From Cudoniella acicularis (taxonomy: Eukaryota > Ascomycota > Leotiomycetes > Helotiales > Helotiaceae), in contig JAAMPI010000154.1 of NCBI GenBank assembly GCA_013054445.1, positions 1 to 58,786 of the forward strand: 58,786 nucleotides of DNA, in the 5' to 3' direction. Positions within the stretch are counted from its first letter, which is position 1; each line of letters begins with the position of its first letter. The notes under the pieces are model-generated. The model was not told the origin of the DNA, did no database searches, and saw only the letters and a program-made list of their open reading frames with translations. Below, piece after piece: positions 1 to 12,345 of the stretch. Position numbers and translations under genes: made by a program.

Positions 1-94
1 GATAGTATCGGAGAGCCTTCAAGAAAGCCTTGTCAATGGCGTCGATACCCTTCTTCTTACGAGAGGCAGCGAGACAGGCAGTCAACATGAGATC
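1..94 (-). CDS. Plasma-membrane H+-ATPase (PMA1-type), internal fragment running off the left edge
   Basis: The minus-strand frame from base 94 to base 1 is open and encodes 31 residues including [16 protein letters not shown] and [10 protein letters not shown]. From memory this matches the start of the nucleotide-binding domain of fungal P-type proton pumps, a few dozen residues after the phosphorylated DKTGT loop. These enzymes hydrolyse ATP to pump protons out across the plasma membrane. The fragment ends at the ambiguous base N95. If N is G, the sequence reads TTTAG followed by GAT CTC ATG, a good 3' splice site, so this may be an exon start. However, none of the minus-strand frames between 95 and 314 shows the upstream DKTGT segment, and flbC follows on the same strand. 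The gene may therefore be truncated, rearranged or misjoined here. Family call is firm; status is unclear. Confidence 0.8.
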
Positions 95-314
95 NTAAAG
101 CACACGCAATATGCTGTACATCATAACCCGATTTTCCCATAAAGGATATCAACACGCTGAAGGGGATATCGCAAACATAAATAGCGAGCAAGTAAAACAA
201 GATGAACCGGTCGTCTATGACGCTTTTCGTACTTTCTAATAAAACGCCACCATAAGAATTGAGCAATTATGGTATCAAATTGTCCGCTTCATTTTTCGGC
301 GGATTGCTTTCAAG

Positions 315-1546
315 TTATTCGTCGGATTGGTGGTCTTCGGATCCAGTTTCTGAGCGTGCCTCGCCTTTGTGAACCTTTCGGTGTCGTCGCAGGTTTGATA
401 CAACTGAAAAGTGCCTTCCACAGCCTTCAACTTCACAAGAAAACGCTGTTATGTGTCAGTGAAACAATTTCCCATCCTTTAAAGTGGCATTGACATACGT
501 TTCTCCCCTGTATGGCTGTACATGTGTGTTTGAAGCGAACTTGGGCGAGTAAATCGCTTGTCGCAAACCTTACACTTGTGCTTCTTCTGAGTGCTCGACG
601 AAACCTTGGAGCTGAATTGGCCCATCATCGATTGTGGCGCAGGAGGAACTCCTCCGTTCAACAGACCCGAGGGTCTAGGCAATGTTCTCGATGATACCGA
701 CTCGATGTCGGAACCGGCGTTTGAGTAGTCGCTCACCGAAGAATCAACAGAGCCTCCAAAATATGAAGGATAGTTGCTAGTTGACGATATAGAGGAGCTT
801 GTTGAGTGTGTGGATGGGAAGCCATACGAATCACTTGACCCCCTTCCTACTCGACCATGCCCGCCATAGATGTTTCTTGGTGTCGTATTTTGACTCATAG
901 CAATCATCCCCCGACTTGCATCGATCGCGTCACCAAAGCTTCTTGTTGATTCGTTTTGCATACCTCTGTCATTGAAGTCAATAAGCGAATTTTGGCGGAC
1001 TCTCTGGGCTTCCTCGGAAATATCGAGGAAAGAGTTTGAGGGTACTGACGGTTGTGAGAGACGTCGAGAACTATCTTGAGCGAGTGCGTATGTCGATCGA
1101 ACGGGAGCTGGCGCGTAACCCATAGAATCGTACGGAGATGGTGACGGAACATAGCTGTTATGTACTGGAGAGGGCGCACTCGTGTACGCTACTTCATTTC
1201 CAAAGGCAGTCCGGTTTGGACTCAAGAGATCTTGGGTGGTGGTGAGTAAATCCTGCGAGCCAAAGACATCCGCCAAGAGAGAGCTACCTGCTGATGCCGT
1301 GCTAATTGGTATATTGGCATATGACCCCATTGATACATTATTAGTAAGATTGGAAGCCTGCTGCTTCCCAATGCTGTCGAGAGCCACATTGTGACCGAGG
1401 CTGTGAGACTGGGCGTAGAGGTTTGGATTCTGAGTTGCGGCTGACGATGAAGTCCAGGGGTTGGTGAACTGAGGTGAATGGGGATAAGGCATGTGGTCGA
1501 AGCTCAAGCCGCCGAAGCGTTGTTGATTGTCGATGGTCATAGTCAT
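315..1546 (-). CDS. flbC: C2H2 zinc-finger conidiation regulator, FlbC-like
   Basis: Two exons (1546-499 and 445-315) joined across a 53-bp intron (donor GTATGT, acceptor ACAG) give 392 aa from ATG 1546. The first 300 residues are Ser/Asn/Pro-rich and low in structure. The C-terminus has two tandem C2H2 fingers: C325/C328/H341/H345 in KCKVCDKRFTRPSSLQTH, and C353/C358/H371/H375 in CEVEGCGRHF...LRRHRKVH. The intron splits the TGEKP linker between the fingers. The finger pair, the linker and the long N-terminal activation-like region match the Aspergillus FlbC family (about 354 aa in A. nidulans, from memory), nuclear factors that act upstream of brlA in asexual development. A short acidic tail follows the second finger. 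More than 10 kb of gene-free sequence lies upstream. Function outside Aspergillus is inferred. Confidence 0.85.
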
Positions 1547-2635
1547 CTTTTAAAGATGTCTTGTGTCAAACGTGACTACGTGAAGTCGAATCTCCGAGCA
1601 GAAAGATGGCAATTTCAAAGATACGTGGATCAGATGCAAGATCCCGAGATAGGTTGCGTCACACTTTTCGACAGCGGAAGTTTTTGGCAAGTATGGAAAG
1701 GCGATCGCATACGTCTGGAAGGGTGGGGATCAGCGTTCTTTATGTGCTTGTCAGTGCACACAATCGGATCCAGAATGCAGGTGTCTGGCTGGAGCCACAA
1801 GGTCGAGGAAATCCGGCTGGCTGAGGGCCACGATTCGTCCAGGTAGAGGGGAGGTTGCTAGTGTACGGACAACGGACGTGCCTGAGAGATGACTTGGGCA
1901 GCGGGGGGTGCAGGGTCGCAAGATGCCTTAAGCAAAGATCGACACCGCTCAACGTCTTGCTAATTCCCCTAGGAAACGGCTGGAGCAGCTGTCAAACTGG
2001 TTGGCGGTCTACTGATCGGCTAGTCTGAGATGCCAGATGCCAGATGCGCGTAGGTTTTCGGTGTTGGGTATAGGTGTGGATGAAGGTATAGGTGGAAGCT
2101 GCGGTGAGACGGTCTCCAAAAATCTTGGAGGGGTGGATCAAAGGCCGGCGTGTTTGAGAATCTGAGTCGCGAGAGAATAGTGTTCTTTAGCACCAGATAT
2201 TTTCGATGGAGATTGGGAGAAACAATGGAGATATCAACAAGTGAAGGGAGGAAGAGGGAAACATATGGTCGATCCCAAAGCGGGGGCAAGAGGCTTTACA
2301 TAAGGATGGATTCCTCATGCGTGGAGGGCCCCTGTCTAGTACCACGGCCTATGATGGAGGTGCTATCATAGGGCACAGGGATCTCAGATGGCTTGAGAAG
2401 CCCAAGGACTAAAAAGACTAGGGACCGGGGGGAGAAGGGGGGGGGGGCTCCTCAAAGGGGCTCCATCAACATCAAATATCCCGAGCTGGCTGCTGGCTGC
2501 TAGCTGCTAGATGGTGACGGTCCCCGGTAGTTTGGGGGTGTTAGCCGTACCCTGTACTTTGTACAGCTACGACAGCCACCAAGTAGGCCAAGATCTAAGG
2601 TAGCACGATAGTTGTCCGAGGGCTGTGGGTAGTGA

Positions 2636-2675
2636 GCCTGCCAGCCTGCCAGCCTGCCAGCCTGCCAGCCTGCGA
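2636..2675. repeat. Tandem repeat, 8-bp unit GCCTGCCA, five copies
   Basis: Four perfect copies of GCCTGCCA and one copy with a single change (GCCTGCGA) lie head to tail. The array sits in the gene-free region about 1.1 kb upstream of the flbC start. It looks like an ordinary minisatellite. Confidence 0.95.
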
Positions 2676-3568
2676 GACCGTATTGTGCTCGCGATGCGTC
2701 GGGGTTGGACGAAAGCTACAGGTACAGCAATGTACAGCGCAGTACAGGCAAAACCACACACCCGCAATTGGTGTCTAGCAACGCCCGTCGGCGTCACTAT
2801 GCTTCAAGTTGCATCTCCTGTCTGCCGTCCTGCTCGACGTTTCTGGTCTCTTTGCAGCAAGGCGGCGCCTTGAATCGGATCTCCATCTGAACCTCCCTCC
2901 ACATCTGGCAGGGCATCACCGGCCACAGGCTTAGAGCACGGGAGTCCCTTCGAGGATACCGGTATCTTCGGCGCTAAACTTGGCTGAGAGACATGGTGGA
3001 TGGCGAACTTCATCTCCAAGTCTCGCGCCAGCCAGTGGTACGGGCGAACACCAAGCGGCAGCCACCTCCGCTTCCGCCCAGCAGGCTGATGAGCGAATGG
3101 GCATTCTGGGAATAAGGTCGGCCCTAGTGGGGTGTGTGTAGCAATTGGGGAGGGCGCGACGATGCTCCGCAAAGTGTGACAGATCCGACTGGCTGGAGCA
3201 GTACTCCCCCCCTTCTCCCTCCCTTTGGGCCCACACTCGTCATGCGGGATGGGCGTCCTGCTCTCTGCGGGAGCGGGTTTTTGGCATCGGGTTTGGGGGT
3301 CCATCTATAGAGAGGGGCCATGGTTCTATCTGGGGTCTGTGTCCTGCCTGTGTCCCGTGTCTTGTGGCCCATCAGCCATCTCAGCCATCTGCACCATCTG
3401 CGCATCAAAACGTCCAGTGACGGGCACTGACGACCGGCTCTCAGCAAGATTTCGACTCGGTGAATTCGGGAATCGGGATGGCCCTAGGACCAGCACCCCC
3501 ACACAATCAGATTTCAACGGTGGGCGTCGTCGATGAGCACTGAACAGCAACACTGCTTTTCAAATTTC

Positions 3569-3617
3569 CAGTGAGCAGTAAGCAGTGAGCAGTGTGCAGT
3601 GTGCAGTGAGCAGTGTG
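3569..3617. repeat. Tandem repeat, 7-bp unit CAGTGAG/CAGTGTG, seven copies
   Basis: Seven consecutive 7-bp units occur with variants CAGTGAG, CAGTAAG and CAGTGTG. The pattern suggests slippage followed by point changes. No coding function is apparent. Confidence 0.9.
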
Positions 3618-6600
3618 CACTCCAAATTCCTGGCCATCTTCAGGTTGTCCCGCGCACAACAGCAGCTACGGTGTACTGGACAAGCCCATGGCAGTCCAAC
3701 AATGTCCAGTTCTGGTGCGTCAACTTGTCACGACCCCGAAATTGGTCTCCAGATGACGCTGGATTTGCTTTGGTGGAGGTGCAGGCTGGCTGGCAAGGGG
3801 CATGTAGTATCAGTGGCGTCCATGGCTTGCAGAACGCCACATTCTCACTAAACGCCATTGGGAATGCTCGGTATTGCTCATATTTGCCCGTCTACACCAA
3901 CCAATTACAGCGTTCCTGTGCCCCTGTCTGCTGCAAAGAAAATCGTTATTTTTGTGAGACATCAAGTAGGGTTTCAGTTCCCGTGCCCTTTCCCCACCAC
4001 CTTCTGTCTCATTATTTCTTGATAACACGGGACTTTGTTTGCAAGATCCAGAAACGGGCTTGAATATTGCATTCTATCGGCCTTTACTTGGGCTTCTCGG
4101 TGTTATTGGCTTTAATTACTCCGAAAACGAGTAATTGCTGGGCTTAACAAAGTCACGAAGTTGACACCACCCAACAACATACCAGCAACGAGCCAAAGCA
4201 CTGCCTGCAGTAGCTACTTGCAAATTACACGAGCACGAGTCTGCTTTGCAAACCCCGAATCCCATCGGCAAGGCTAAATTCGGGCCCAAAGTGCTTACTT
4301 TTCCACCAGCAAAACCCACCGTCATCAGTGCTTGTTTTGCGCGCTGGTTTCTTACCTTATCTTCGACTGAGATGGTGGGATCTTGTTCACTGGCTTAGGC
4401 ATCGACCCTTGACATGAGGCGAGCCTTGCACTCTTTGGCTGCGAGTGATGGTCTCCAAGGCTCAGCCTTCCTCATAGCTGCTGGTTCTTGATGTAGCCTT
4501 AGCTTTCATCCATCCGCTTGCGGCATTTTGATATCCTGAAATTCGCCGGCACTGTAAGATCTACGAAGTATGGGGAAAGACAAACTCCGTAAGTAGTGCC
4601 CTACAAGACACCAATACTTCATTTGAAAGCCCAAGGCGGGCGAATTTCGTAAAGTGTTGGACCTCGAGGTAAAATGCTAAAGCATGGGCACACAGGAATA
4701 CAGGCTACTAGTATTTTTTCGGTTACATCCTTCCACCCCTCCAAGCTATTCCCGAATCGAATTCTCTTTCTAAACATCGCATACAACTCGATTTAAGGCT
4801 ACTTGGATTTCAGGTATGCTGACAACTCAGCCACGGCACCATGTTCGCATCTTTAGTATGATTCTATAAAACAATCAAAAGCACGAAGCGTTGGGGTTGA
4901 CTGCAAGCGGGATGGTAATCAGAGATGAGGGAGATGGGGGGGGGGCTTCGTAAACCAAAAAATACAGATCGTTGGTCGTGTAAAAACTGAATTGGCTGAA
5001 TCAGACGTCACGCAATGCCTTGCAACTCCAAGGCCACCACAACCGCGAAGATTTTGCCAAGTTCCCCTGAAAGCTCAGGCTTTGCGGTATTTACTTTTTC
5101 GCTCGGTTTCTTTATTCGCCGTCGGGTTGACAGCATTAGTTCGTCCCATTCAGCATGGTCAGAGCACCAGCCCACCATGGAAGCTCCAAGGAACGGCAGA
5201 ATCTATTCAATCGTGAGTCGTGACCACCCACTGGTAGTCTTCAGAGGAATCCTAGATATCAGATTTAACCTGGGGAGGAAAGCACCACTTCTAGACTGTT
5301 TATTTGAGATATTGAGAGCCATGATCTTGGAAGTGCTAAACAAACAGACTCAGATCGATGTGCCGTGAGAGTGTCTTGCTGCTTATTACGCCGTGGCGTA
5401 TGGCGTCCAACAACAGGAAGGATCTAGGGTCTTGCATGAGGCTTTTGACCCGTCAGCGGAGGGCAACTGGACTGGACTTGGAGCGCCTTACCTTACGGAT
5501 CCTGTGCCCGAGGCTACACAACCTTATTGACCTCCCCGATTTCACGCCTTCGGCATATAAAAAACCGAGTTGAGATCTTACTGGCTGCATCTTTTCACAA
5601 CTCAGAGCACCTGACAAGAAAGCAAGAACATTTTATTGCGAGTCAAGCATTAGAGAAGGCGCTGGGACACACAGGGTGCATCGTCCTCCAAACTCGAGAG
5701 AGGTTCGATGCTGCTTTAGGATTAACCTCTTCCGTCCCCTCTCGGGCACCTACAACTCCTTAGCAATTCAACCATCTGAAAACGCTTCAGACCGCCACTT
5801 GAACGGTTCACGCGGGAGTTACTCAGAAACGTTAGGTCGACCAATCAAGCTCCCGGATCCTCTCTAGCACGTCAAGTGACGGCTACCTTGGAGGTGAAAA
5901 TAAGGTACCAGCTTAACACCTGCTCGCAATAATTGTGGCTTGCACTTCCACTGGTGGACTGCAGTGTGCAATGCGGAGACGGTGGTGTACCAGCTCCAGT
6001 GCTTAGTTCAACTTAGACTGACCGAGGTCAACTGCGTTCCCCATTCCCAGCTCCACCTCTCTCGAGCTAATTTGTCAGTCGCTGTGCGAAGCTTTACGCC
6101 ATCTCAACCTAACGCCGGGGAAGGAGGAGGATCCGTGACGGCAATTGAAAACTCTATGAGCTGCGTATGGCTGGCTACTCAGCTACTGTGTCCGGGGGTC
6201 CAACGGCCAGAGCAACCAATGGCTGCAGGCAACTAGCAGTATTCAGTACTTGTTAGTTGCGATTTGGATTATGAGGTGCCAAGACGAACCTGGCTCCTGA
6301 TATTATTCCGATAGAAGAACGTGAGGGTTGTCGTCGGAGCGCCGAAAACTATGAACCAAAGGAGGTTGTGATTTCTGGAGGCGTTGAACGGGTCCCGGAC
6401 CACGACCCTGCACACTCCGTCACTCTACCGCAGCTGATGAACTTTCCAAAAAGGAGTCAACAAGCGAGTCAGGAGGCCTCAGGCGCCACTCCGCACGGTC
6501 GTGGCAATTTTCCTTTTCCTCAACCAAGAAATAAACAAGCTCGACAAGTAAGATCTTAGCAGCTACTGCTTATTCCAATATTCAAGTTGCGAGGCGGGAG

Positions 6601-9200
6601 CAGTACGGCCTCAACATGCACAATCGCAGCTCAAAACACCCGCACAAGATGAATTCGAAAAGTCGTTTTCAACATCGAGATTCGATTTGGTATCAATGCC
6701 CCTCGTCGTCATGCGTGGCAGATCGATGGAGCTCTCACGAAGCTCCACCACAGAGAAGCAACAAACGGTCAAAACGACTACGAATCTCAACTCCAAAATC
6801 TCGAGGCGTCCGTTAACGGAGCACCGCTTACCTGTGGGCTTTCAGCAGTCATTCATCCGCAATACACGCATCCTGGCACGCAATTGGATTGGCTGTTATT
6901 GAATGCCGTCTGTGCTACTCTTTCAGCGCGAGTTGCGCCAAAAGGAACAGGCTACAGAGTTGAGATAGCCTTGCATTTGTTGCGCGGACTTGCAGATAGA
7001 CGATAGATGTACCCACAACGCTTGGTGCGGAGAGAGACTTCCCGAGAAGCCACGACAGCCACCGAAGAAACCCCCCGGACCCTGAACCATTCGTCCCAAT
7101 TCCTGGCCCTGTATCACCCACGATTTCCCAGAATTGCAGAATTGCAGATACGACGAGCCCTGGATAGCTTTCCACGATGAGGGTTGAGGTCGCCGACTAA
7201 CCATCCCGCCGGGACCGTGAGGACACTGAACACTGAACACCAAAACAACGATATGCTTCCCTGGCTACACGGCAGAGAACTCGATAGGCTTGGTGATTGC
7301 ATGCAACCCCTTATTCTACTAGCACTCCTTTTGAAAGACTGCAGTTTTACTACCGAAGCATCGAGTCACGGCTTCAAGGCGCTGCAGCAAAAACCTTCCT
7401 TACCCTAACTAGTTCTAGTTCTCCCATTTCCCCATGTTTCTAGCTTACCTCTTCATTTTCAAACACGAAAAGAACACATCTGCCGAAAAGATAAATGCCT
7501 GTTGATGAGGCTTGCAGTCACGACTCACGACACCGAGTCGACCTCGCGAGATCAGAAGATCCAGTTTTGAAATGTTCTCGGGTCTGTGCGAAGCAATTTC
7601 TGAAAATCGCAGGATACCATATCCACATTTTCCTTCCAGTAGCCGGGTCACTTCAAAGCATACACTTTTTTTACCCGGATCCATGTCAGTCCCGTGGGTC
7701 CCTGCTACTACGACCTGTCTGCGATACCTTCGCCCGAAGAGCAGGCGTAATACGGTAGTGCTGTAGAGGATCTCAATTTCAGATTCCCATGCCAGAGCCT
7801 CGGGCAACGACCAAAATGAACCTCGATTGAGAAACTCGAGTTAAATATTCAAACATTCTTCAACAGGTTATCAGGATCCAATTAATATAAAGCATGGCTT
7901 GCAGTTCATCCGAATCCTGCTGCAAGCTCAAAACAGACAGCGGTAACTTCTATGGCCCTGGTCCATACCGCTGCATCAAGAATCAAGACCACAAATCTTC
8001 AACAGAAATAGGGCTTGCTTGCCCGTAGCCCGTCCCGCCTTGCCGAGTCAGCGAGAAAAAAACACTGTTCCGGCAGAGGAATCTGCAAAGCACTCCCGAA
8101 TCCTCCCCTATGTTCCCCCGCCCCCCTGCCAGGCTGTGCCATCCAATCTTCTTACCCCTGTCATGCAGCCCCGCTGTTGCCCCAATCCAGACTGGACCTC
8201 GTTTCACCAGTATCTTTTGAGCAAGTCCCCAGGAGCTTAAAAATAAGGCACAACTTATCAGATGGAGCAAAACATTCCTTACAACCAACCCTCCTAAGCC
8301 GCACGGAAGCGCAGTAGCGGCACTTCCACCCAGCCAATAATGCCCTATCAACAAAACAATATTTCTTTTTCTTCAAGCCCTGAGACTTCACCTCTCGCGA
8401 ACTAGTCCGGCATCCTAGACAAATAACCAAAAAAGCACCGGCCGATCCCCCACAATACTATTGTTTCAAAGGGGGACCGAGCTCTTAATTTTACGAACCC
8501 CTGCTGGCGACGTTAATTCCCCCATGTCACCTCTTCCCCTTTTCAGTGAGTAACGCCGAATATCAGAGGTTTGAGATGAGCTTAATTGTGCATTTGGCTA
8601 TTTCTCCGAGTATCTCGCCGAGGAGGCTTGATGTCGTCTTGGAAGGCTGAAGTTGGGGGCTGCGTCTGCCGCTGTCGAGTATCTTGCCTTGAACCGTGCG
8701 TACTTTCGTGCTGCCTATGGGATGATATGTGACAGGGGTTTCTTTTGAGGTAGAAGAGATAGGAGGAGTCGAATCTGATATTGGAGACTTGCTGCCATGG
8801 GCGCTTCAAGGTTCCTTTACTTATCCCTGTCCCCTCATTGCCAAGGTATCTTGACAGAGTTCTGACATATCAGAGCCTTTCCACATCGAAAAGTTGATCG
8901 AGTGATCTTCATTCAAAGGTTTACCCAAGATGAGCACTCGGACACTTGAATCTTGATGCCGCCGAGCTTTTGGCCAGTGAAATATTGTTGCTCTCTGGGA
9001 TATTGGATGATACTGATTCGAAATTGACAACAACCTCAACACGAAGTGATCACTTCGTCTATGCAGCATGAGCTCCTCAATGCCGCCTTTTATGGTTACC
9101 CGATTTGGGAATCTCCAATCGATACTTGGCCCGTTGGAAACTTCCTGTTTCGGGCACAGTATCAATCGAGGCAAACGGATCACAATTCGTAGCCTTTGAA

Positions 9201-12200
9201 CACTCTAGCTTTGGCAATGTCATTGCCTAGAATAGGCAACTTTTCTTTCTCTGCCGTACTTATGCAGTTGCCATTCACTGAAAAAATTGAACAGTAGCTG
9301 AACTATCAAATTTCATAATATTCTGTGAGCCGTTAATGGAGTATGACGAAGTCAAGTTCTTTTTCCTTGATGAAAGCTCACATCATGAGCTTAGACTTCC
9401 TTGGATCTCTTCAACTTCTACACGTTGATTGTTCCAATCGTTTTTTGGCCAGTCTTCCACTGGTTGCCTTGCTGTCCAGTCTTTCTCTTAAGTATACATG
9501 ATAGCACGGTGAATTACTTATTTCCGTCCACGCAAAGAGACGAGAGTGTAATTATTTCCAAGTAGTCTTGGGCACCTTACCACTTTCGCTATCAAAGGCA
9601 TGTCATCACGCGGCCTATTGTAGGTATCCATCGCTTACTAAATGATTCCCTTTGGGTAATATAAAAACATCGTTCTGCTACCGCTTAGTTCTCTCAGGGG
9701 CCAAAAACAACAAAATCTCAGAAGAGCGCCTCCCTAGAACGGGGACCAGGAAGAGGAATTAAAAGAAGAATCGGGCGAACCGTCTTCTTACTATGATATT
9801 CTTTTTATTTACCTGCTACTGCATTACAGAACCGGGGTGTCCTCTTGAGAGTGCTTATAATACCGAGCGAATCTTTTCTCGTCCACTTGTTGAAACTTCA
9901 TGTCCTGTTAGTGCTGCAAAAATTTAAGAGGAAGGGGATTGGCCCCCGGAGGTGTTATTTCCAAATGATAGTTGAAAGCTCAAACGTATGGAAGTTCTCG
10001 TGTTCGTGCAGCTGGACTCGGAGTTCTCACACGGGAAATAAAGGGAAAGTTGAGTCTCTACTATGCTTTTAGATATAATACACAGATTTCTGTCAGGTTG
10101 AGAGTAGCCTCGAGTCCCGAAAGACGGTGAGTTTATCCCTCTTGAGCCCCCTATCTGTATGTACGCGAATTACAAAAAGAAATTGTGAGTTATTTTCTGG
10201 ACTGTTGGTAATAAATATGTCCAAATGCCTTTAAATAAACATTCTACGAAAGCACAAGCATTTTGAGTCCAAGGAAGTACCAAATACTTTGAAGTGTTCG
10301 GGGGGTCTTCTGAAATCACCAAATAGGTGCGAGGTCCACGTGATACCTCTTTGCTATCTACCGTTATTTTATCCTCCTTGTGAGGTTGTAAAATATTCAT
10401 CTGAACATACTCTTGTGATCTCTTATATTACGCAGAAAGAGACCATTTCCTAAAGAACATAATTACAGTAATATATACTCCCTCTGCCGTAGGTTCATGC
10501 GCGTATGCTTCGCTTCAGGAAATCTCACAAAATAACACTTCAAAGTAGCTAAGTAACAGTGACTATAAAGGACGCATTGGAAGCTGGAACGCAGACAGGG
10601 AGAAAGAAGGTTCGTACCCTTTCTTTGGAAAAGGTTTTCGGAGCGATAGATATGGTGGTGGTTTCTTGGAGTGTTTTCTTATAATACTATGCCTTAGAAG
10701 ATGCACAGAAAGAGAATGTTTCCTTATGAGGTTTTTTGAAGGAGATGTGGTATTTAAGTTTTTATGGTTAATCTTACGAGTAAGAATAACCTGGCTGATG
10801 TATCCCACAAAATACTATTTCTCTCCCAAGAGCCGAACTTTGATTTGGGGGAAGAGGTTTCAGCAAAGCTCTACGACCAGTGCCGAAAGAATTGAAACCA
10901 GCTAACTTCAACTATTGAAGCTGAGACATTTTTTTCATTTTCGATTTGATGTGGCTTTTTTATGAAGTATTTCATTAAAACCCAACCTACTGAAAATCGG
11001 ACCGGATGTAGAGGATCCCTTGTGTGCACAAGATGAGAAGGAACAGTCAAAGTAAGAACGACATTCAAGAAACCTTTCCCAAACCTTGCAAATCCCATCT
11101 CCGATCATAGAATTTGCCCCAACCCTCCAACTCCGGAAGACTCACATGCTATTCTGAGTTTCTTCTCTCCACATCAACGTCAGACTCCAAGCCGTCCAAA
11201 AAATCGCCACAAAGGACAAGTGGAGAGCTACCAGGTAGCAGCAAAACAAAACAAAAATCAACATCCAGGCTTATTATCCCTTTGACTATTTCTAGGCCTA
11301 TACTACAATAGAACTAACAACACTTCGAAGAAATACTCTGCTACTGTGAGTTATTATCATCAGAAGGCGATGTAATTCCTAATTTACTCTGTTTTAACTC
11401 GTGCAATTTGCTCTATTAAAAGATTGAGTATTTATTTAGAGACTTTTAAGTGTTTAGCATAGTATCGCTTCAAAGGAATATCATTCATTCCCCTTCTTCT
11501 CATCTCCCTACTGCAACGTGCACAGCTTCCCATCACGAACTCCGCCTCTTTTTGAAGCCTGGTCAAGTCTCCAGATCTCAGAATCCCAAGGCTCCAAGTA
11601 CTAAATTAAAAAAGACATAAGACATCGGTTGGACCATTCAAAACTTGACAGAACCAGACGATCTTGCCACTTTATAACACGGGGTAGAGTCCCGATTTGT
11701 GATGCTTGTTGGTATGTGTGCTTGATGCACACGTTGATTATTGAAAACATTGTAATTTTTGCTACATCTAGGCCTCTGATAAAAGTCTCCTTCCCTTCAC
11801 TTACTATATATAGTAAAGTCCTCGAAGAGTCAGCGCTCAACCTACTTGACCTCCTTCGTAACCCAGAAAACATTCGCACCATGATTCATGTTCAGGCATC
11901 CCAAACAAGAGCACATAAAATATAAGTTGAATGTAGTTTGAATTTTTTCCATTATTTTTCCCCTGTACTCAGATTTCCCAAACCTCGATACATTACACCC
12001 ATTCCGGATATAGATGAGGTCTAGCCCCATGCTAGCAGCCTTGTGACGTGACCGCAGAAGATATATCTTACAATAAGAAGATCGATGTAAAAACTCTAGG
12101 AGTAGTAGCTCTAAACATTAGGCCCTCCGTATTTGAAGAAGGTAATATAGGAAAGCCGTAGATTCAGCACATAGTGCTTGTCATCAATAAGGCCGTGAAA

Positions 12201-12345
12201 ATGCTCGTCGTCGAGCCACACGCGCTCGCTGTACATCGTGCTGTAAAACGTCAAAGGGGTATGTCGCAAATAATCGACAAGAAATTTAAAAAGCCACCCA
12301 GCCTATCCAGAACGCCTAACCAATCCATATCCCAGCATCCCATCT
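9201..12345. other. AT-rich gene-free region between flbC and RAX2
   Basis: This stretch is visibly richer in A and T than the sequence on either side, with many TATA- and AATT-type runs. No supported gene was found; the longest frames are under 135 codons and look random. It could be old repeat DNA degraded by C-to-T mutation (RIP), but I could not align it to any element or find terminal repeats. Its right end forms the 3' flank of RAX2. Confidence 0.45.

Larger units (their letters stand above)
1547..9200. other. Gene-free region upstream of flbC
   Basis: No reading frame here shows a recognisable domain or consistent coding character. Open frames are under 160 codons, many begin without ATG, and they overlap on both strands. 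The stretch has moderate base composition, several homopolymer runs (a G run near 2437-2448) and two short tandem repeats listed separately. The part next to flbC probably carries its promoter and 5' UTR. I see no transposase, reverse transcriptase or tRNA. Confidence 0.5.

Noticed and set aside
8821..9183. 120-codon minus-strand frame
   Set aside because: Starts at GTG, no motif, lies in the gene-free region; could be a relic but nothing supports it.
10561..10640. Possible tRNA B box (GGTTCGTACCC)
   Set aside because: No matching A box, acceptor stem or anticodon arm could be drawn.
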